26,309 bases of DNA from Chrysochromulina parva (taxonomy: Eukaryota; Haptophyta; Prymnesiales; Chrysochromulinaceae): NCBI GenBank assembly GCA_002887195.1, contig PJAB01000459.1:1-26309 (forward strand). Reading direction: 5' to 3'. The notes under the pieces are model-generated. The model had not been told where the DNA came from. It searched no databases and worked only from the letters and a program-made list of their open reading frames with translations. Shown here in pieces: positions 7,624 through 16,422 of this stretch (positions are counted from its first letter, which is position 1; every line of letters starts with the position of its first letter). Made by a program: the position numbers and the translations under genes.

Positions 7624-8778
7624 ATGAACCATGTGGCAGCTCGCTCGCTCCCATCGACAGCCTCCGCCTTGGTTGCGCCCTTTCGCCGCCTCTCTCATAG
7701 TCGCATCGGCGCCACGTGGGAATCCTTCTTTACACCAGTGCACCGGGTCATCATCGACGTGCCTGCGACCACCTCAAACCTTGGCCCAGGCTTTGATTGC
7801 TTGGGCCTCGCGCTTGATCTGCGGAACCGCATCATCATCGAGCGCGCGGATGCCTTCTCCTGCAGTGTCCACGGCGTGGAGGATGGAACGCTCCCTGAAG
7901 ATGAAAGCAACCTCGTTGTTCAATCGTGCTACAAGGCACTCGAGATTATGGGCAAGAGGGCATCCACGCCACCTTTGCGCTTTGAATGCCACAACGTCGT
8001 GCCAGCGCGCCGAGGCCTGGGCTCAAGCTCGAGCGCGCTGGTAGCCGGGCTCGCCGGCGGCATGGCGCTCTGCGGCAAAGAGATCTACACGCCAAACGTC
8101 AAGAAGCAGCTGCTGCAGTTGGCCGCTGACGAGGAGAGCTCGGCCGACAACATCGCCGCCGCCATCTACGGCGGGCTGCAGGTGAGCTTCCGATCGGAGG
8201 ACGGATCCAAGCAGTGGATTACGCAGCGCGTCAACCTGCCGCGTGGGCTCCACTGCGTCCTCTTCATCCCCGACGTCGACAGCTCTGTCAACAAAGAGGC
8301 GTCGCGCGCGGTGCTGCCCGCGTGGTACAAGCGCCAGGATGCGGTGCACAACATCGGGCGCGCGGCGATGCTAGTCAATAGCCTAGCGACCGGCCAGCTC
8401 GACGCGCTGCGCTTTGCGATGGAGGATCGACTGCATCAGCAGTACCGTGCAGGTCTATACCCGTTTGAACCGCTCCTCCATGCCGCAATCAAGGCGGGCG
8501 CGCATGGCGCATTCCTCAGCTCGCAGGGGCCGTCGGTGGTCGCCGTCTGTGGCGGCACCTCCGGCCTCGAAAGGCCGGTGGGCCTCGACACGATGTCGCA
8601 GTTTCTCGCTGAGGCCGTGCAGTCGAGTCTGCTCAAGACCGCGCGCGAGTTCGGCATTGATGGTGACGTGTTCGTAACCACGCCAACTGAGAGCGGTGTC
8701 ATCACGTCGGGCTTCGACGAAAAGGGCACGCCGCTGTGGGGGCCCGAATGGGAGGCCGCGCAGAGCAACAACTCGTAG
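7624..8778 (+). CDS. thrB: Homoserine kinase, probably plastid-targeted
   Basis: A 384-residue GHMP-family kinase that phosphorylates homoserine with ATP, the step before threonine synthase. The N-terminal family motif is VPATTSNLGPGFDCLGLAL (about 46-64), the phosphate-binding loop is RRGLGSSSSALVAGL (about 130-144), and DNIAAAIYGG and the C-terminal GAHGAFLSSQGPSVVAV are all characteristic. The usual E-G-H-P-D-N-V motif is here EESSADNI, with the His replaced. About 40 residues precede the enzyme core, rich in Ser, Ala and Arg, consistent with an organelle-targeting leader, though the first few residues are not a clear signal peptide. The ATG at 7624 is the first in frame; the frame opens upstream with a TTG inside the CTTGA array, which is not a start in a eukaryote. 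The length fits the family plus a leader. Confidence 0.93.
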   Translation: MNHVAARSLPSTASALVAPFRRLSHSRIGATWESFFTPVHRVIIDVPATTSNLGPGFDCLGLALDLRNRIIIERADAFSCSVHGVEDGTLPEDESNLVVQSCYKALEIMGKRASTPPLRFECHNVVPARRGLGSSSSALVAGLAGGMALCGKEIYTPNVKKQLLQLAADEESSADNIAAAIYGGLQVSFRSEDGSKQWITQRVNLPRGLHCVLFIPDVDSSVNKEASRAVLPAWYKRQDAVHNIGRAAMLVNSLATGQLDALRFAMEDRLHQQYRAGLYPFEPLLHAAIKAGAHGAFLSSQGPSVVAVCGGTSGLERPVGLDTMSQFLAEAVQSSLLKTAREFGIDGDVFVTTPTESGVITSGFDEKGTPLWGPEWEAAQSNNS

Positions 8779-9270
8779 GTCGGCACTCCTGAGGCTGTGG
8801 CGTTGTGGCGCAACCATGGCAGACGGAGACCTGACGGGAGAGGGTCCGGGCACCGGGGGGCGGGTGTCTAAAAATGGGGGGAGCTGATAGAGTGACGCGG
8901 AAGAGAGACGTCTTGCGGGCGGGGTCGGGGTGTCGCGTGTGCCTGTCACGTGGTCTCCAGGGAGCTGCTGCAGCTCAATATCATACTCGTAATTATGTTT
9001 TACTTGTAGACGGTTCTGAAGAGAACTTAAATCTTTCTGAAGAGAACTGTTTTTCCTGGGCCGAATTCGGTTCGCGCGCGCCGCGCGCGCACGTCCTATC
9101 GCGCGCAGCCGCCTCACATGAAGATCCCTATACCCGTACCATCGTGCGCCGTCTGTCGTGTGGTGGTCGGTCCTGCCTTGGCCGTGCCTGCTCGTGTCCC
9201 TCGTAAGTGACCCTCGTGCCCGCCATGCCCCCGCCGCACCAGCCACCACTCGCCCACTCGCGCCGTCGTC
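8779..9270. other. Intergenic between convergent genes
   Basis: No gene is supported. A 14-bp exact direct repeat, TTCTGAAGAGAACT, occurs at 9014-9027 and 9036-9049. CCGAATTCGG at 9061-9070 is a perfect palindrome, directly followed by an alternating CG run (about 9073-9091) of the kind that can adopt left-handed DNA. A 110-residue plus-strand frame (8874-9206) is low-complexity and unrecognised. Confidence 0.5.
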
Positions 9271-10704
9271 TCACTTGGGCGTACGCGAGTAGCTGCGCCG
9301 GTGCTCTGCGTCGACCGACACGAGGTAGTACGTACCGGGGAAGAGTTCGGCGATCGGGCCAGTGGGCGAGTAGCTCGCTTGGCCGTAGCGCGTCGCGCGC
9401 AGATCCATCGCGGCTGCGAAGTCGGCCGTAGTACGCTCCGTACGGCTCGCTAGGCGCGCGAACACGTCCGCCGTCTGCGCTATGCGCTCGATCGTGAAGG
9501 GCACGGGAGGCAGCCCGCTCGCGCCGCTCAGCGCGTTCGTGCCGCTCGGCTTGCGTGCCTTGATGACGAAGGCGGTGGCGACGGCGCCCGAGCCGTACGA
9601 GAAGCAGAGCACGTCCGGCTCCTTGTCGACCAGCTCCGCCGCCCGGCTACTCACGAGTGCGAGAAGGTTCATGTACACCGCCGCCGTGTAGCAGTTGCCC
9701 ACGCGCGTCGAGATACCGCCGGCGGGCAGGCACATCGCGTCGTAGCGGGTGGCAGAAAGCTTGCGAAGCACCGTCTCGGTATCGCGATCGTTGACGCTAT
9801 GCGCGGGCGGCACCGCCGCCACCTTTTGAGCGTCCGCGTCAGCCGCCCACTCATCACGCGTGGGTTGCGCAATCACATCGGCGAGCAGCATGCGCGCAAA
9901 GCCTTTCTGAACGAGCTTGGCGTAGGGCGAGTGCATGCACGCGAAGCCGAAGGCGTCGAGCGTGCAGGGGGCACCGCCTACCGCCGCCGCGCGCTTCGCC
10001 TGCAGCCCCGCATAGCAGCGGTCGACGGCTGTGAGGTAGGCCTCTTGCGAAAGCTTGCCGTCGACGGTCGCGTACTCCGTATCGCCCTTGGGCTTGTAAA
10101 AGTCATACACCTCGGCGGCGTGGGTGCACCGCGGACCGGAGAGGGCGAGCGGCGCGTCTGCGCCAATGAGCATCGCCACTGCGCCGCCACCACCCGTCGG
10201 CCGCGCCGGCCCAGGAGCGTACACGGCGATGTCGCCGCACACAACCACGGCGTACCGCCCATCCCACGCCGACGACTCGACCCACGCGACCGAGTTGAGG
10301 AGTGCCGCAGTGCCGCCGTAGCACGCGTTGGTGGACGTGACGCCCTCCACGTCCGCGTTGGCCCCGAACAGGTGCGCGAGCAAAGTCGTCTTCACGCTCT
10401 TCGACTTATCAATCAGCGTCTCGGTGCCCACCTCCAGCCGGCCGATCTGCTGGGGCTCGATGCCGTAGTTCTCCATAAGGCGCGCGAGCGCGGTGAGCAA
10501 GATGGACGCCACGTCCTCGCGGTCGTCAAAGTAGCCGAGCGACTCCTGGCCCAGGCCGATCGTATACTTGCCCTTGCACCCGTCGGCCTCCTCGAGCGCC
10601 GTCTGCTGTAGGCAGTTTTGGGGAAAGTACGCCTCCATAGCGAGGATGCCGACGTTCTGTGGCCTGAGCGAGGCCTTTCCGGAGGCAACCGCAGCCGCGG
10701 CCAT
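9271..10704 (-). CDS. HMGCS: Hydroxymethylglutaryl-CoA synthase
   Basis: A 477-residue enzyme that condenses acetoacetyl-CoA and acetyl-CoA to HMG-CoA in the mevalonate pathway. It opens with RPQNVGILAMEAYFPQNC, then KYTIGLGQESLGYFDDRED. The catalytic triad is visible: Glu95 in EVGTETLIDKSKS, the acyl-accepting Cys128 in TSTNACYGGTAAL, and His258 in CMHSPYAKLVQKG, at nearly the same numbering as human cytosolic HMGS (95, 129, 264). CFSYGSGAVATAF near the C-terminus is also typical. The first in-frame ATG, at 10704, gives the normal cytosolic N-terminus with no leader; the frame opens further upstream without an ATG. The presence of this gene implies a mevalonate pathway, which many green and red algae have lost. 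It diverges from the dioxygenase gene with 209 bp between ATGs. Confidence 0.96.
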   Translation of the reverse strand: MAAAAVASGKASLRPQNVGILAMEAYFPQNCLQQTALEEADGCKGKYTIGLGQESLGYFDDREDVASILLTALARLMENYGIEPQQIGRLEVGTETLIDKSKSVKTTLLAHLFGANADVEGVTSTNACYGGTAALLNSVAWVESSAWDGRYAVVVCGDIAVYAPGPARPTGGGGAVAMLIGADAPLALSGPRCTHAAEVYDFYKPKGDTEYATVDGKLSQEAYLTAVDRCYAGLQAKRAAAVGGAPCTLDAFGFACMHSPYAKLVQKGFARMLLADVIAQPTRDEWAADADAQKVAAVPPAHSVNDRDTETVLRKLSATRYDAMCLPAGGISTRVGNCYTAAVYMNLLALVSSRAAELVDKEPDVLCFSYGSGAVATAFVIKARKPSGTNALSGASGLPPVPFTIERIAQTADVFARLASRTERTTADFAAAMDLRATRYGQASYSPTGPIAELFPGTYYLVSVDAEHRRSYSRTPK

Positions 10705-10913
10705 CGTCACGGTTGCCGACGAATCCGGAATGCTTTTTGGCGCACTTCCAGTCTTCCTCTCGGACCAATTTTCACAGTTATATGTTTGTCTGCGACAGCG
10801 GCACACAAGAAACTCATGGCACACCGGACCGGCGTACCGGAGTAGTTACCGCCTAGCTCGGGGACCCCTGGTTCACCGCCAACGGTTCACACAAACGGAT
10901 ACACAAATTGACG
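10705..10913. promoter_or_regulatory. Shared intergenic region of HMGS and dioxygenase
   Basis: The only DNA between two divergent start codons, so it should hold both promoters. I see no clear TATA box. CACACCGGACC at about 10820-10830 is followed by GGCGTACCGG. Confidence 0.4.
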
Positions 10914-11877
10914 ATGTCCCTTCTCTCCTCTCCCTTGCGCCGAGCCGCCGCGTCCGTGTCGGCGGTGGCAGCAGCGGCAGCCGCGATCACGATGCAGCAA
11001 TATGCTGAATTCGAGTCGATGGTTGCAGGTTCAGCGCTTGCAGAGCAGCACCTTCCGCTCTCGGCTGAGGCGCAGAAAACAAACGTGGTGCGGATTCCCG
11101 GCTTCCTCTCAGCTCGCGAAGTCCATGAAATTCATGAACTGTATGCGGAACTCAAGCCGCGTCTCGGCAGTGCAGGCCGCACAACCAGCAACCAGGCGGC
11201 TGCCTACCGCCAGGGCAAGTGGGAGACTGCGTATCTTTCGACGGATGGCCTCTTTGCCAAATGCATGCCTGAGCTGCGAGCGAGGTTGATTGAGACGGCC
11301 GCACGTGTCGATGCGGATCACTGGCAGCTGCTGCCTCGCGCTGTTGCGCCCGTCGTCCCACGCTGCGTCGAATACCACACCGTCGAGGCTGGTGGATCGC
11401 TCCCGTTCCTCACGCACTATGACGCCGGCTCGCTCGTGACCATAGACGTGATGCTCTCCGACAGTCGAGATTTCGAAGGCGGCGAGTTTCGCACTCTCGA
11501 ATGCGACGGCACGATGCGTCGGTATCCATTTGAGAAGGGCGAGTACGATGCAAGCCCTGGAACTCACGCGCGCGCTCTCCTCATCTCGACTGGTCTCATC
11601 TGGTCAGGTCTCGGACGAATGCATCCGGCTTGCTCACTATCTGTTGCCACGTGACCTCGAATCTCACCTTCGCAGCGCGCTCGTCTTCGTCTCGCACAAG
11701 TTCCATTGCGTCACCCCGGTAACCGCCGGCCGGCGGCATGTGCTTGTCATGGAGCTCTGGGAGGGCGAGGAGCGCGAGTGCGCGCATCGTTGCGAGCGGC
11801 ACACCGGACCCTGCTCGCACACGGTTCGCGCCTCATTTTGGCGGCGGGCCTTGAGTGATTTAGCGAGTGACTTGTGA
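10914..11877 (+). CDS. 2-oxoglutarate/Fe(II) dioxygenase, two exons
   Basis: Exon 1 is 10914-11542 and exon 2 is 11676-11877; the 133-bp intron starts GTACGATG and ends CTTCGCAG. Splicing joins RRYPFEKG to DALVFVSHKF in frame and restores the dioxygenase core, giving 276 residues. Iron ligands are His168 and Asp170 in FLTHYDAGS and His220 in SHKFHCVTPV, with Arg229 or Arg230 (TAGRR) positioned to bind 2-oxoglutarate. DFEGGEF and MELWEGEE are typical of the family. The first 27 residues are Ala/Ser-rich with Arg9-Arg10 and may be an organelle leader. Unspliced, the first frame would stop at 11654 and lose the distal His, which supports the intron. The substrate (protein prolyl, lysyl or small molecule) cannot be read from sequence. 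Confidence 0.85.
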
Positions 11878-12089
11878 GAGCGCGGAGAGATACTAGAGGT
11901 GTGTTGCGGGCAAAAGGTTTGGAGGAGGCCAATGGAGGAGGGGCTGGAGGGGCCTGCAATTGTGGTGATCTGGACAAGTGCTGTTTATATTTTATCACCC
12001 AAGTGGGTAGGGGAGGGATTAAGGATTTGCCACAATCCTCATCATACCCTGATTTCAAACAGAGTGTACACACCGGACTCGCATGACGC

Positions 12090-12617
12090 TTATGTGAGCG
12101 GCGCTGGCAGCGTGGGCGGTGCAGGCGGCAAAGAATCTGGCGCTGCATCACCACGCGGTCGCTTGTGAGGCCGCGATCGCTTCTTCCGATCGGTGGCCCT
12201 TGCGACAGCATTCTTTGGCGTGTCGTCGTCAAAGATCCATCCGGAAAGCAACTCATCCTCCGTGAGCGGCGGCTGATACCCCGGTTGCGAGACATCGAGT
12301 GAGCAACACGAGAGCGTGATGGAAATCGTCGGCACAGGCTCAGATTTGGAGGCATCAGTCGATGCCTTGGCAGCGGAGCTCGATTCGGTTCCAGCATTTC
12401 GTACGAGTCCAACCTGTGTGTTCTGGTGGAGCCTTCGCAGCCGTCTCCTGCTGATCTCGGCGATAGTAACTGCCTTTGCGACCGCATTACCTTGCGCAAC
12501 GAGGCGCACAACTGCTTGGGCAGGAAGGGCCTCCAGCGTTTGTAGTACACGCGCGACGCAGGTCTGAATATTGCTGCCGCTTGCGACACGCACCTGTGTT
12601 ACGTGCTCGTCCAACAT
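12090..12617 (-). CDS. Alba-domain nucleic-acid-binding protein
   Basis: A 175-residue protein whose N-terminal half is an Alba domain: SGSNIQTCVARVLQTLEAL, then VVRLVAQGNAVAKAVTIAEI, RRRLRRLHQNTQVG, and later PTISITLSCCSLD followed by PGYQPPLTEDELL. The A-x-G-x-A-x-x-K-A-V-x-I-A-E core and the ITLS...LD...GYQPPL ending match eukaryotic Alba/Rpp25-like proteins. These bind RNA, act in RNase P/MRP or translation control, and in some protists bind DNA. The tail is basic (RKKRSRPHKRPRG) then Pro/Ala-rich, as in Rpp25-type members, which usually end in basic or RGG sequence. The ATG at 12617 begins directly at the domain. It converges on the dioxygenase gene. Which Alba subfamily it belongs to is not resolved. 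Confidence 0.85.
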   Translation of the reverse strand: MLDEHVTQVRVASGSNIQTCVARVLQTLEALPAQAVVRLVAQGNAVAKAVTIAEISRRRLRRLHQNTQVGLVRNAGTESSSAAKASTDASKSEPVPTISITLSCCSLDVSQPGYQPPLTEDELLSGWIFDDDTPKNAVARATDRKKRSRPHKRPRGDAAPDSLPPAPPTLPAPLT

Positions 12618-12827
12618 GATTTTGTGTGTGTTCCGCCTCGCTCGAAGCAGCGCTCCCGCTCTTCACAGCCAATGTTTATAATTCGACGCCCTTCACACTT
12701 CACACACCACATTCACAGCCGGTGCGAAGCCGCACAGGATCGCTATATTTCATGGCACACCAACACGCGTTCCCCTGTACGTCCGCGCTGCGCGGGCGGT
12801 GGTGAGAGTTCCAGACCTCAGTTCTTG

Positions 12828-14840
12828 TCAAAACTGCCGATTGGCCACCCAGCCCAGCTGATGCGCATGCCGCGCCTTGAGCGCCTTCTGCACCCCGCGC
12901 AACTCGTCGTCCAGCACATCGAGCGCGCGCTGCTCGCTTGCGTCCGGCTCGAGCACTAGCCGCGGTTGGTGCGGCATCTGGCCCTCGATGACCTCAAGTG
13001 CGAGCGCCTGTCGCGCGCCGTACAGGTTGAGCGGTGCGAGAGCGATGCTCTTGAGGCGCCGGATCTCGAGTAGCGCCCGGACGCACTCGGCAGGTAGGCC
13101 CGTGTGCCGCACGTCCAGCCGCGTGATACCACACGTGGGCTTGGCCAGCGCGCGCATGAGAAGGGCGCCACCTTCGGCTCCAAGAGGATTTCCCGATAGG
13201 TCGAGGGCGCGGCAGCGGACGCAATGCGGGAGCAGCTCGGCGAGCACCCTCATCTGCGCCACGCCCCAGCTGCGCCCAGCGCACTCGAGTGCGGGTGCCA
13301 TTCGCGTGGCGGCCGCGAAAAAGTCTGCGTACATCTGCACGGCCATCTCCGCCTCCGCTGCATGACTAAAGGTCCGCTTGCTCAGGAGCACGCGCGAGAA
13401 GCGCTCGGGCAGCTGCGGAGGCGCACCGGGCGGCAGAGCGCAGAGGGGCACTAACGTATCGCGCCACCAAGCGGCTGCGGCTGCGTCGCCCGCCGCCGAC
13501 CCGTCATTAAAGCACTCGGGGCGTGAAGTGGGGTGCCGGCTCACGTCGAGGCGCTTGTGTGATGGTTTGAGGAATCCGGCGAGCGCCAGCTCCAGAGTGG
13601 CCCAGCCACTCTTTCGATGAGACGTGACGCCGCCGTCGCGGTGCATGTCGAAGGCGTCTTCTGCGCCGTGCAGAGTGGCAAACGCACTGTCCACCTCGGG
13701 CTGCACCCAGAGCACTGTGTGCGCGTGCCCGAACCACAAGGCGCTCCACCGCTTGCCCTCCTCCGACAGGCTGAGCTGTACTTGTGACAGGGGAGGCTCA
13801 ACATAGGCGGGGCTTGTGTACGTGTACTGATGAGGCTGTGAGGGTGATGCGTGCGGTTGGTAGAGTGAAGCAAAGGGCCAGAAGACGGCGCAGTCGGGCA
13901 CACCCGAGGGATGACCGGCCCGCTCGAGCGCGGCAAAGAGGGGCGCGCACACTGCCCTGAGGTACGTTTCCGCGAAGCGCGCCACACGGCTTAGTTGAAA
14001 GCGGCTCGTTGGTTCGGGCTCTGGGCTGCCGTCGCTCAACCACCGATGGCACACGGCAACGCAGAGCGCGCCAAAGGGCTCGCTAGCCTTGTGGCCGTGG
14101 GCCGCCTGGCACGCTCGGAGCAGCCGCTCGAGCTGGTCAGCGGACCAGAAAGCTTCGGGGGGCAGCGCCTGGCGTGGCGCGAGGAAGTCGCCGCCGCGCC
14201 ACAGGCGCACAAGATAAGAGGCGCGGACCGGTCGAATGGCACCCACGGCGACCGAATGCAGCAACCCTCCGAACGAATAGAATTTGCAGTCAGCATCGGT
14301 GCCGTATAGGCGTGCCCCGCCCGAATTTCCCAACGAGTTTCCAACTGAAGACTGCGGTCGTGGCGGCGCCATTGTGCCTGCCGTCCTGCCAAGCGTCCGG
14401 CTGCGTGGCAGCAAGGGGTCGTGGTCTTTCGAAAAGAGCGAGAATGCTGCGAGGCATGGCTGTAACGACAGGAAGCCAGCGTCGTCAGCATGCTTCTGGT
14501 CGCCCTCTGCCACAGTGTCAGCAGCATGCTGCGTCAATGGTGCGACCTCGATCATCTTTTTGCGCGCGACCTCCATTGAAGAGCAACGGTGCTGCGCCAT
14601 GAATCTTGCGACCGCTTTTTGAGAGGGAGGCGGTTGGGATGGCTGCAGCACAACCTTGTCAGTCTGTGCCAGCACCGATGCACGGTAGCGCTGCGTGGGG
14701 GTTGGCTCGGTCTCCTCTAGAACCTCTTCGTGCTCACTGTAGATGCGCCGCTCGCCGCGCTCGAGGCGATGCAGACTGCCTCGCTCGACAGTGCTCCCCT
14801 CGGGGTGCACACGGCGGGATGGAGACTCGACTGGGCGCAT
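12828..14840 (-). CDS. Large protein with HET/TIR-like region and C-terminal leucine-rich repeats
   Basis: A 670-residue frame. From about 185 it reads FYSFGGLLHSVAVG, LPPEAFW, then VAVCHRWLSDGSPEPE, CAVFWPFASLYQP, HTVLWV and KSGWATLELALA. This order (aromatic 'S-x-x-W-L', acidic 'vFwD-x-x-S-L-x-Q', 'v-l-w', 'R-G-W-x-x-x-E') resembles the HET/TIR-like domain I associate with algal and oomycete proteins; here some positions are altered (WPFASL for WDFASL, SGW for RGW). About 545-610 holds at least two leucine-rich repeats of the ribonuclease-inhibitor kind (CRALDLSGNPLGAEGGALLMRAL, ITRLDVRHTGL). The first 155 residues are low-complexity and unrecognised. An internal ATG at 14372 (MAPPRPQSS) could be the true start, or an intron may lie between. 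The function is unknown; the architecture recalls innate-immune receptors without a nucleotide-binding domain. Confidence 0.65.
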   Translation of the reverse strand: MRPVESPSRRVHPEGSTVERGSLHRLERGERRIYSEHEEVLEETEPTPTQRYRASVLAQTDKVVLQPSQPPPSQKAVARFMAQHRCSSMEVARKKMIEVAPLTQHAADTVAEGDQKHADDAGFLSLQPCLAAFSLFSKDHDPLLPRSRTLGRTAGTMAPPRPQSSVGNSLGNSGGARLYGTDADCKFYSFGGLLHSVAVGAIRPVRASYLVRLWRGGDFLAPRQALPPEAFWSADQLERLLRACQAAHGHKASEPFGALCVAVCHRWLSDGSPEPEPTSRFQLSRVARFAETYLRAVCAPLFAALERAGHPSGVPDCAVFWPFASLYQPHASPSQPHQYTYTSPAYVEPPLSQVQLSLSEEGKRWSALWFGHAHTVLWVQPEVDSAFATLHGAEDAFDMHRDGGVTSHRKSGWATLELALAGFLKPSHKRLDVSRHPTSRPECFNDGSAAGDAAAAAWWRDTLVPLCALPPGAPPQLPERFSRVLLSKRTFSHAAEAEMAVQMYADFFAAATRMAPALECAGRSWGVAQMRVLAELLPHCVRCRALDLSGNPLGAEGGALLMRALAKPTCGITRLDVRHTGLPAECVRALLEIRRLKSIALAPLNLYGARQALALEVIEGQMPHQPRLVLEPDASEQRALDVLDDELRGVQKALKARHAHQLGWVANRQF

Positions 14841-14872
14841 CTCAATGATCGCTCGACACTACCGCACGACAC

Positions 14873-14923
14873 TACTCGTGTCGCGTACAAAAGCTTGAGC
14901 GTACTCGTGTCGCGTACAAAAGC
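14873..14923. repeat. 22-bp exact direct repeat, 29-bp period
   Basis: TACTCGTGTCGCGTACAAAA plus GC occurs at 14873-14894 and again at 14902-14923, separated by seven bases. It lies just upstream of the HET-LRR start codon on that gene's 5' side. Confidence 0.9.
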
Positions 14924-15134
14924 GGTGTGTGCATTTTGGTTGCACATTTTGGTCTGTGGGATCATCAGCAAACAACGAAAATGCTATAAAGTTACAAAAG
15001 CAATCGATGCATGCAGTCACGCGAGAATTCCTTAGCAGATAACACCACTCCTTTCCCATGACTTGACTTTTGTCTACTTCGTGACTGACTTTGCATCGCC
15101 ACAAGAAGCCCTTGACAAGAAGCCGCTTCGATCA

Positions 15135-15214
15135 TGTCCGCTTGAGACGTTGAGAGTGAGTGTGTGAGTGTCTCAATAACTCACTCTCACTCACTCACTC
15201 ACTGTCCGCTTGAG
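15135..15214. repeat. Inverted tetranucleotide repeat hairpin flanked by direct repeats
   Basis: GAGAGTGAGTGTGTGAGTG (about 15152-15170) is followed after about ten bases by TCACTCTCACTCACTCACTC, its approximate reverse complement. The hairpin is bracketed by the direct repeat TGTCCGCTTGAG at 15135-15146 and 15203-15214. Confidence 0.8.
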
Positions 15215-15350
15215 GCGCTTGCGCGAGGGTAGCCGCCTCGAATCCTGTTGAGTGCGCACCCTACAATGTAACCGAAGTTCCGAAAACGTCCGTCCACAAA
15301 GTCGCCCAAAATGTGGTTTTTAGACCGCGGATAGGGCGACGCGGAAAAGA

Positions 15351-15824
15351 ATGAGCTCTTCCACCCGGACTTGCGGCAAGTGGACTGCGGAAACCTATAA
15401 TCAGGCGTACCACTTAGCTAAAGTGACCTCGTGGCTCGACAGAGGAGGCAACATAGACGATCCGAAAGCGACCCGTACGAACCACACGTTGCTCATGCTG
15501 TCCTGCATAGAGGGCCACGAGAAGATGTGCGAGGAGCTCATCAAGCGCCGTGCCAACCTGGACGACCGGGCTACAGGCGGCAAGAGTGCGCTACACTTGG
15601 CGGCGATTCACGAAAATAAGCGCTGCGTCGAGCTGTTGCTCGCGGCGGGCGCGCAGGCCAATCTGCGGGTCGCTGAGGACGACACCGATTACACAGAATG
15701 TGACGGCATGACAGCTCTCGAAATTATCGAGGCAAAGCTCCAGAATGGGCCACGGCCACGCCTCGCGGACATTGCGCGAATGCTACGTGAAGCGGAGGCG
15801 CGACAGCGGCAACAGAAAGCGTGA
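15351..15824 (+). CDS. Small ankyrin-repeat protein
   Basis: A 157-residue protein with two to three ankyrin repeats between about 20 and 125. HTLLMLSCIEGHEKMCEELI and KSALHLAAIHENKRCVELLL follow the TPLHxAAxxGHxxxVxxLL pattern, and GMTALEIIEAK begins a third, degenerate unit. A basic, Glu/Gln/Arg-rich helix ends the protein. There is no leader, so cytosolic or nuclear location is likely. The ATG at 15351 follows GAAAAGA and starts directly before a WTAETYNQAYHLAK helix. Ankyrin repeats mediate protein binding; the partner is unknown. It diverges from the HET-LRR gene across 510 bp, and a functional link is only speculation. Confidence 0.85.
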   Translation: MSSSTRTCGKWTAETYNQAYHLAKVTSWLDRGGNIDDPKATRTNHTLLMLSCIEGHEKMCEELIKRRANLDDRATGGKSALHLAAIHENKRCVELLLAAGAQANLRVAEDDTDYTECDGMTALEIIEAKLQNGPRPRLADIARMLREAEARQRQQKA

Positions 15825-16422
15825 CACCGGTAGACAGGTTTATTTTACGAGACCGTACGTGAATTGGGAGTCGCGGTCTCAGGCGTCAGATTAGCGTCAG
15901 ATAGGATCATTACAGCTAGACGTCAGTCTTATCGGCTTCTGTTTCTCTACGTCTCCGCATCCCCTGGAGAGAGACTGGTTGCTGGATCCTACACGATCGC
16001 GTATGATTACGTGTTCGTATAGAACCGTCGCCGTCTTCGGGGTGTCCTATGATTGGGTGTCCTGCTCTCGCTTCGTGCCGCGGGGGTTCTCTACCAACGT
16101 GTCTCTCGCTCTATCCGAGAGGAGTTCGTGCTATGAGAACTTCGGTGTCCGGCTCTCGCGTCTACTATCGTCGAGCCAGTGACACGACCGCCCGCACTCT
16201 AGAGATGGTCTCTGCCGGCAAGCCGCCCACATGCCGCCGCCGCCGGGCCGCCGCACCACCAGACACACCCACACGACGAGCGAGAATGTCTATCTCTCTC
16301 GTCCCACCCTTCCGCGCGCGCGTTCTGTGAACACCCCGCCTGCGTGGAGATGGCATGAGATCTCGGGGCGCGAGACTTTTCGCAGACGTCGAAGCCTCGA
16401 TCACTGCTCGGCCTCCGTGATC
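15825..16422. other. Intergenic and 5' leader of EF-G gene
   Basis: No independent gene is seen. From 16231 the frame is open into EF-G with an in-frame ATG, but its 64 residues are Arg/Pro/Thr-rich and would bury the signal peptide that begins at 16423. TCAGGCGTCAGATTAGCGTCAGATAGG at about 15878-15904 contains the GCGTCAGAT motif twice. Confidence 0.5.

Larger units (their letters stand above)
14841..15350. other. Intergenic between divergent HET-LRR and ankyrin genes, repeat-rich
   Basis: A 22-bp exact repeat and a microsatellite hairpin are listed separately. TATAAA at 14985-14990 is a possible core promoter element but lies about 360 bp from the ankyrin ATG. TGACTTGACTTT at about 15059 is a short version of the pentamer seen before two other genes. 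Confidence 0.4.

Noticed and set aside
8874..9206. A 110-codon plus-strand frame after homoserine kinase
   Set aside because: Composition is Arg/Cys/Ser-rich, it includes the translated 14-bp duplication, and nothing supports it as a gene.
16231..16422. In-frame upstream ATG adding 64 residues to EF-G
   Set aside because: The added sequence is Arg/Pro/Thr-rich and would hide the signal peptide starting at 16423; it is more likely 5' leader.
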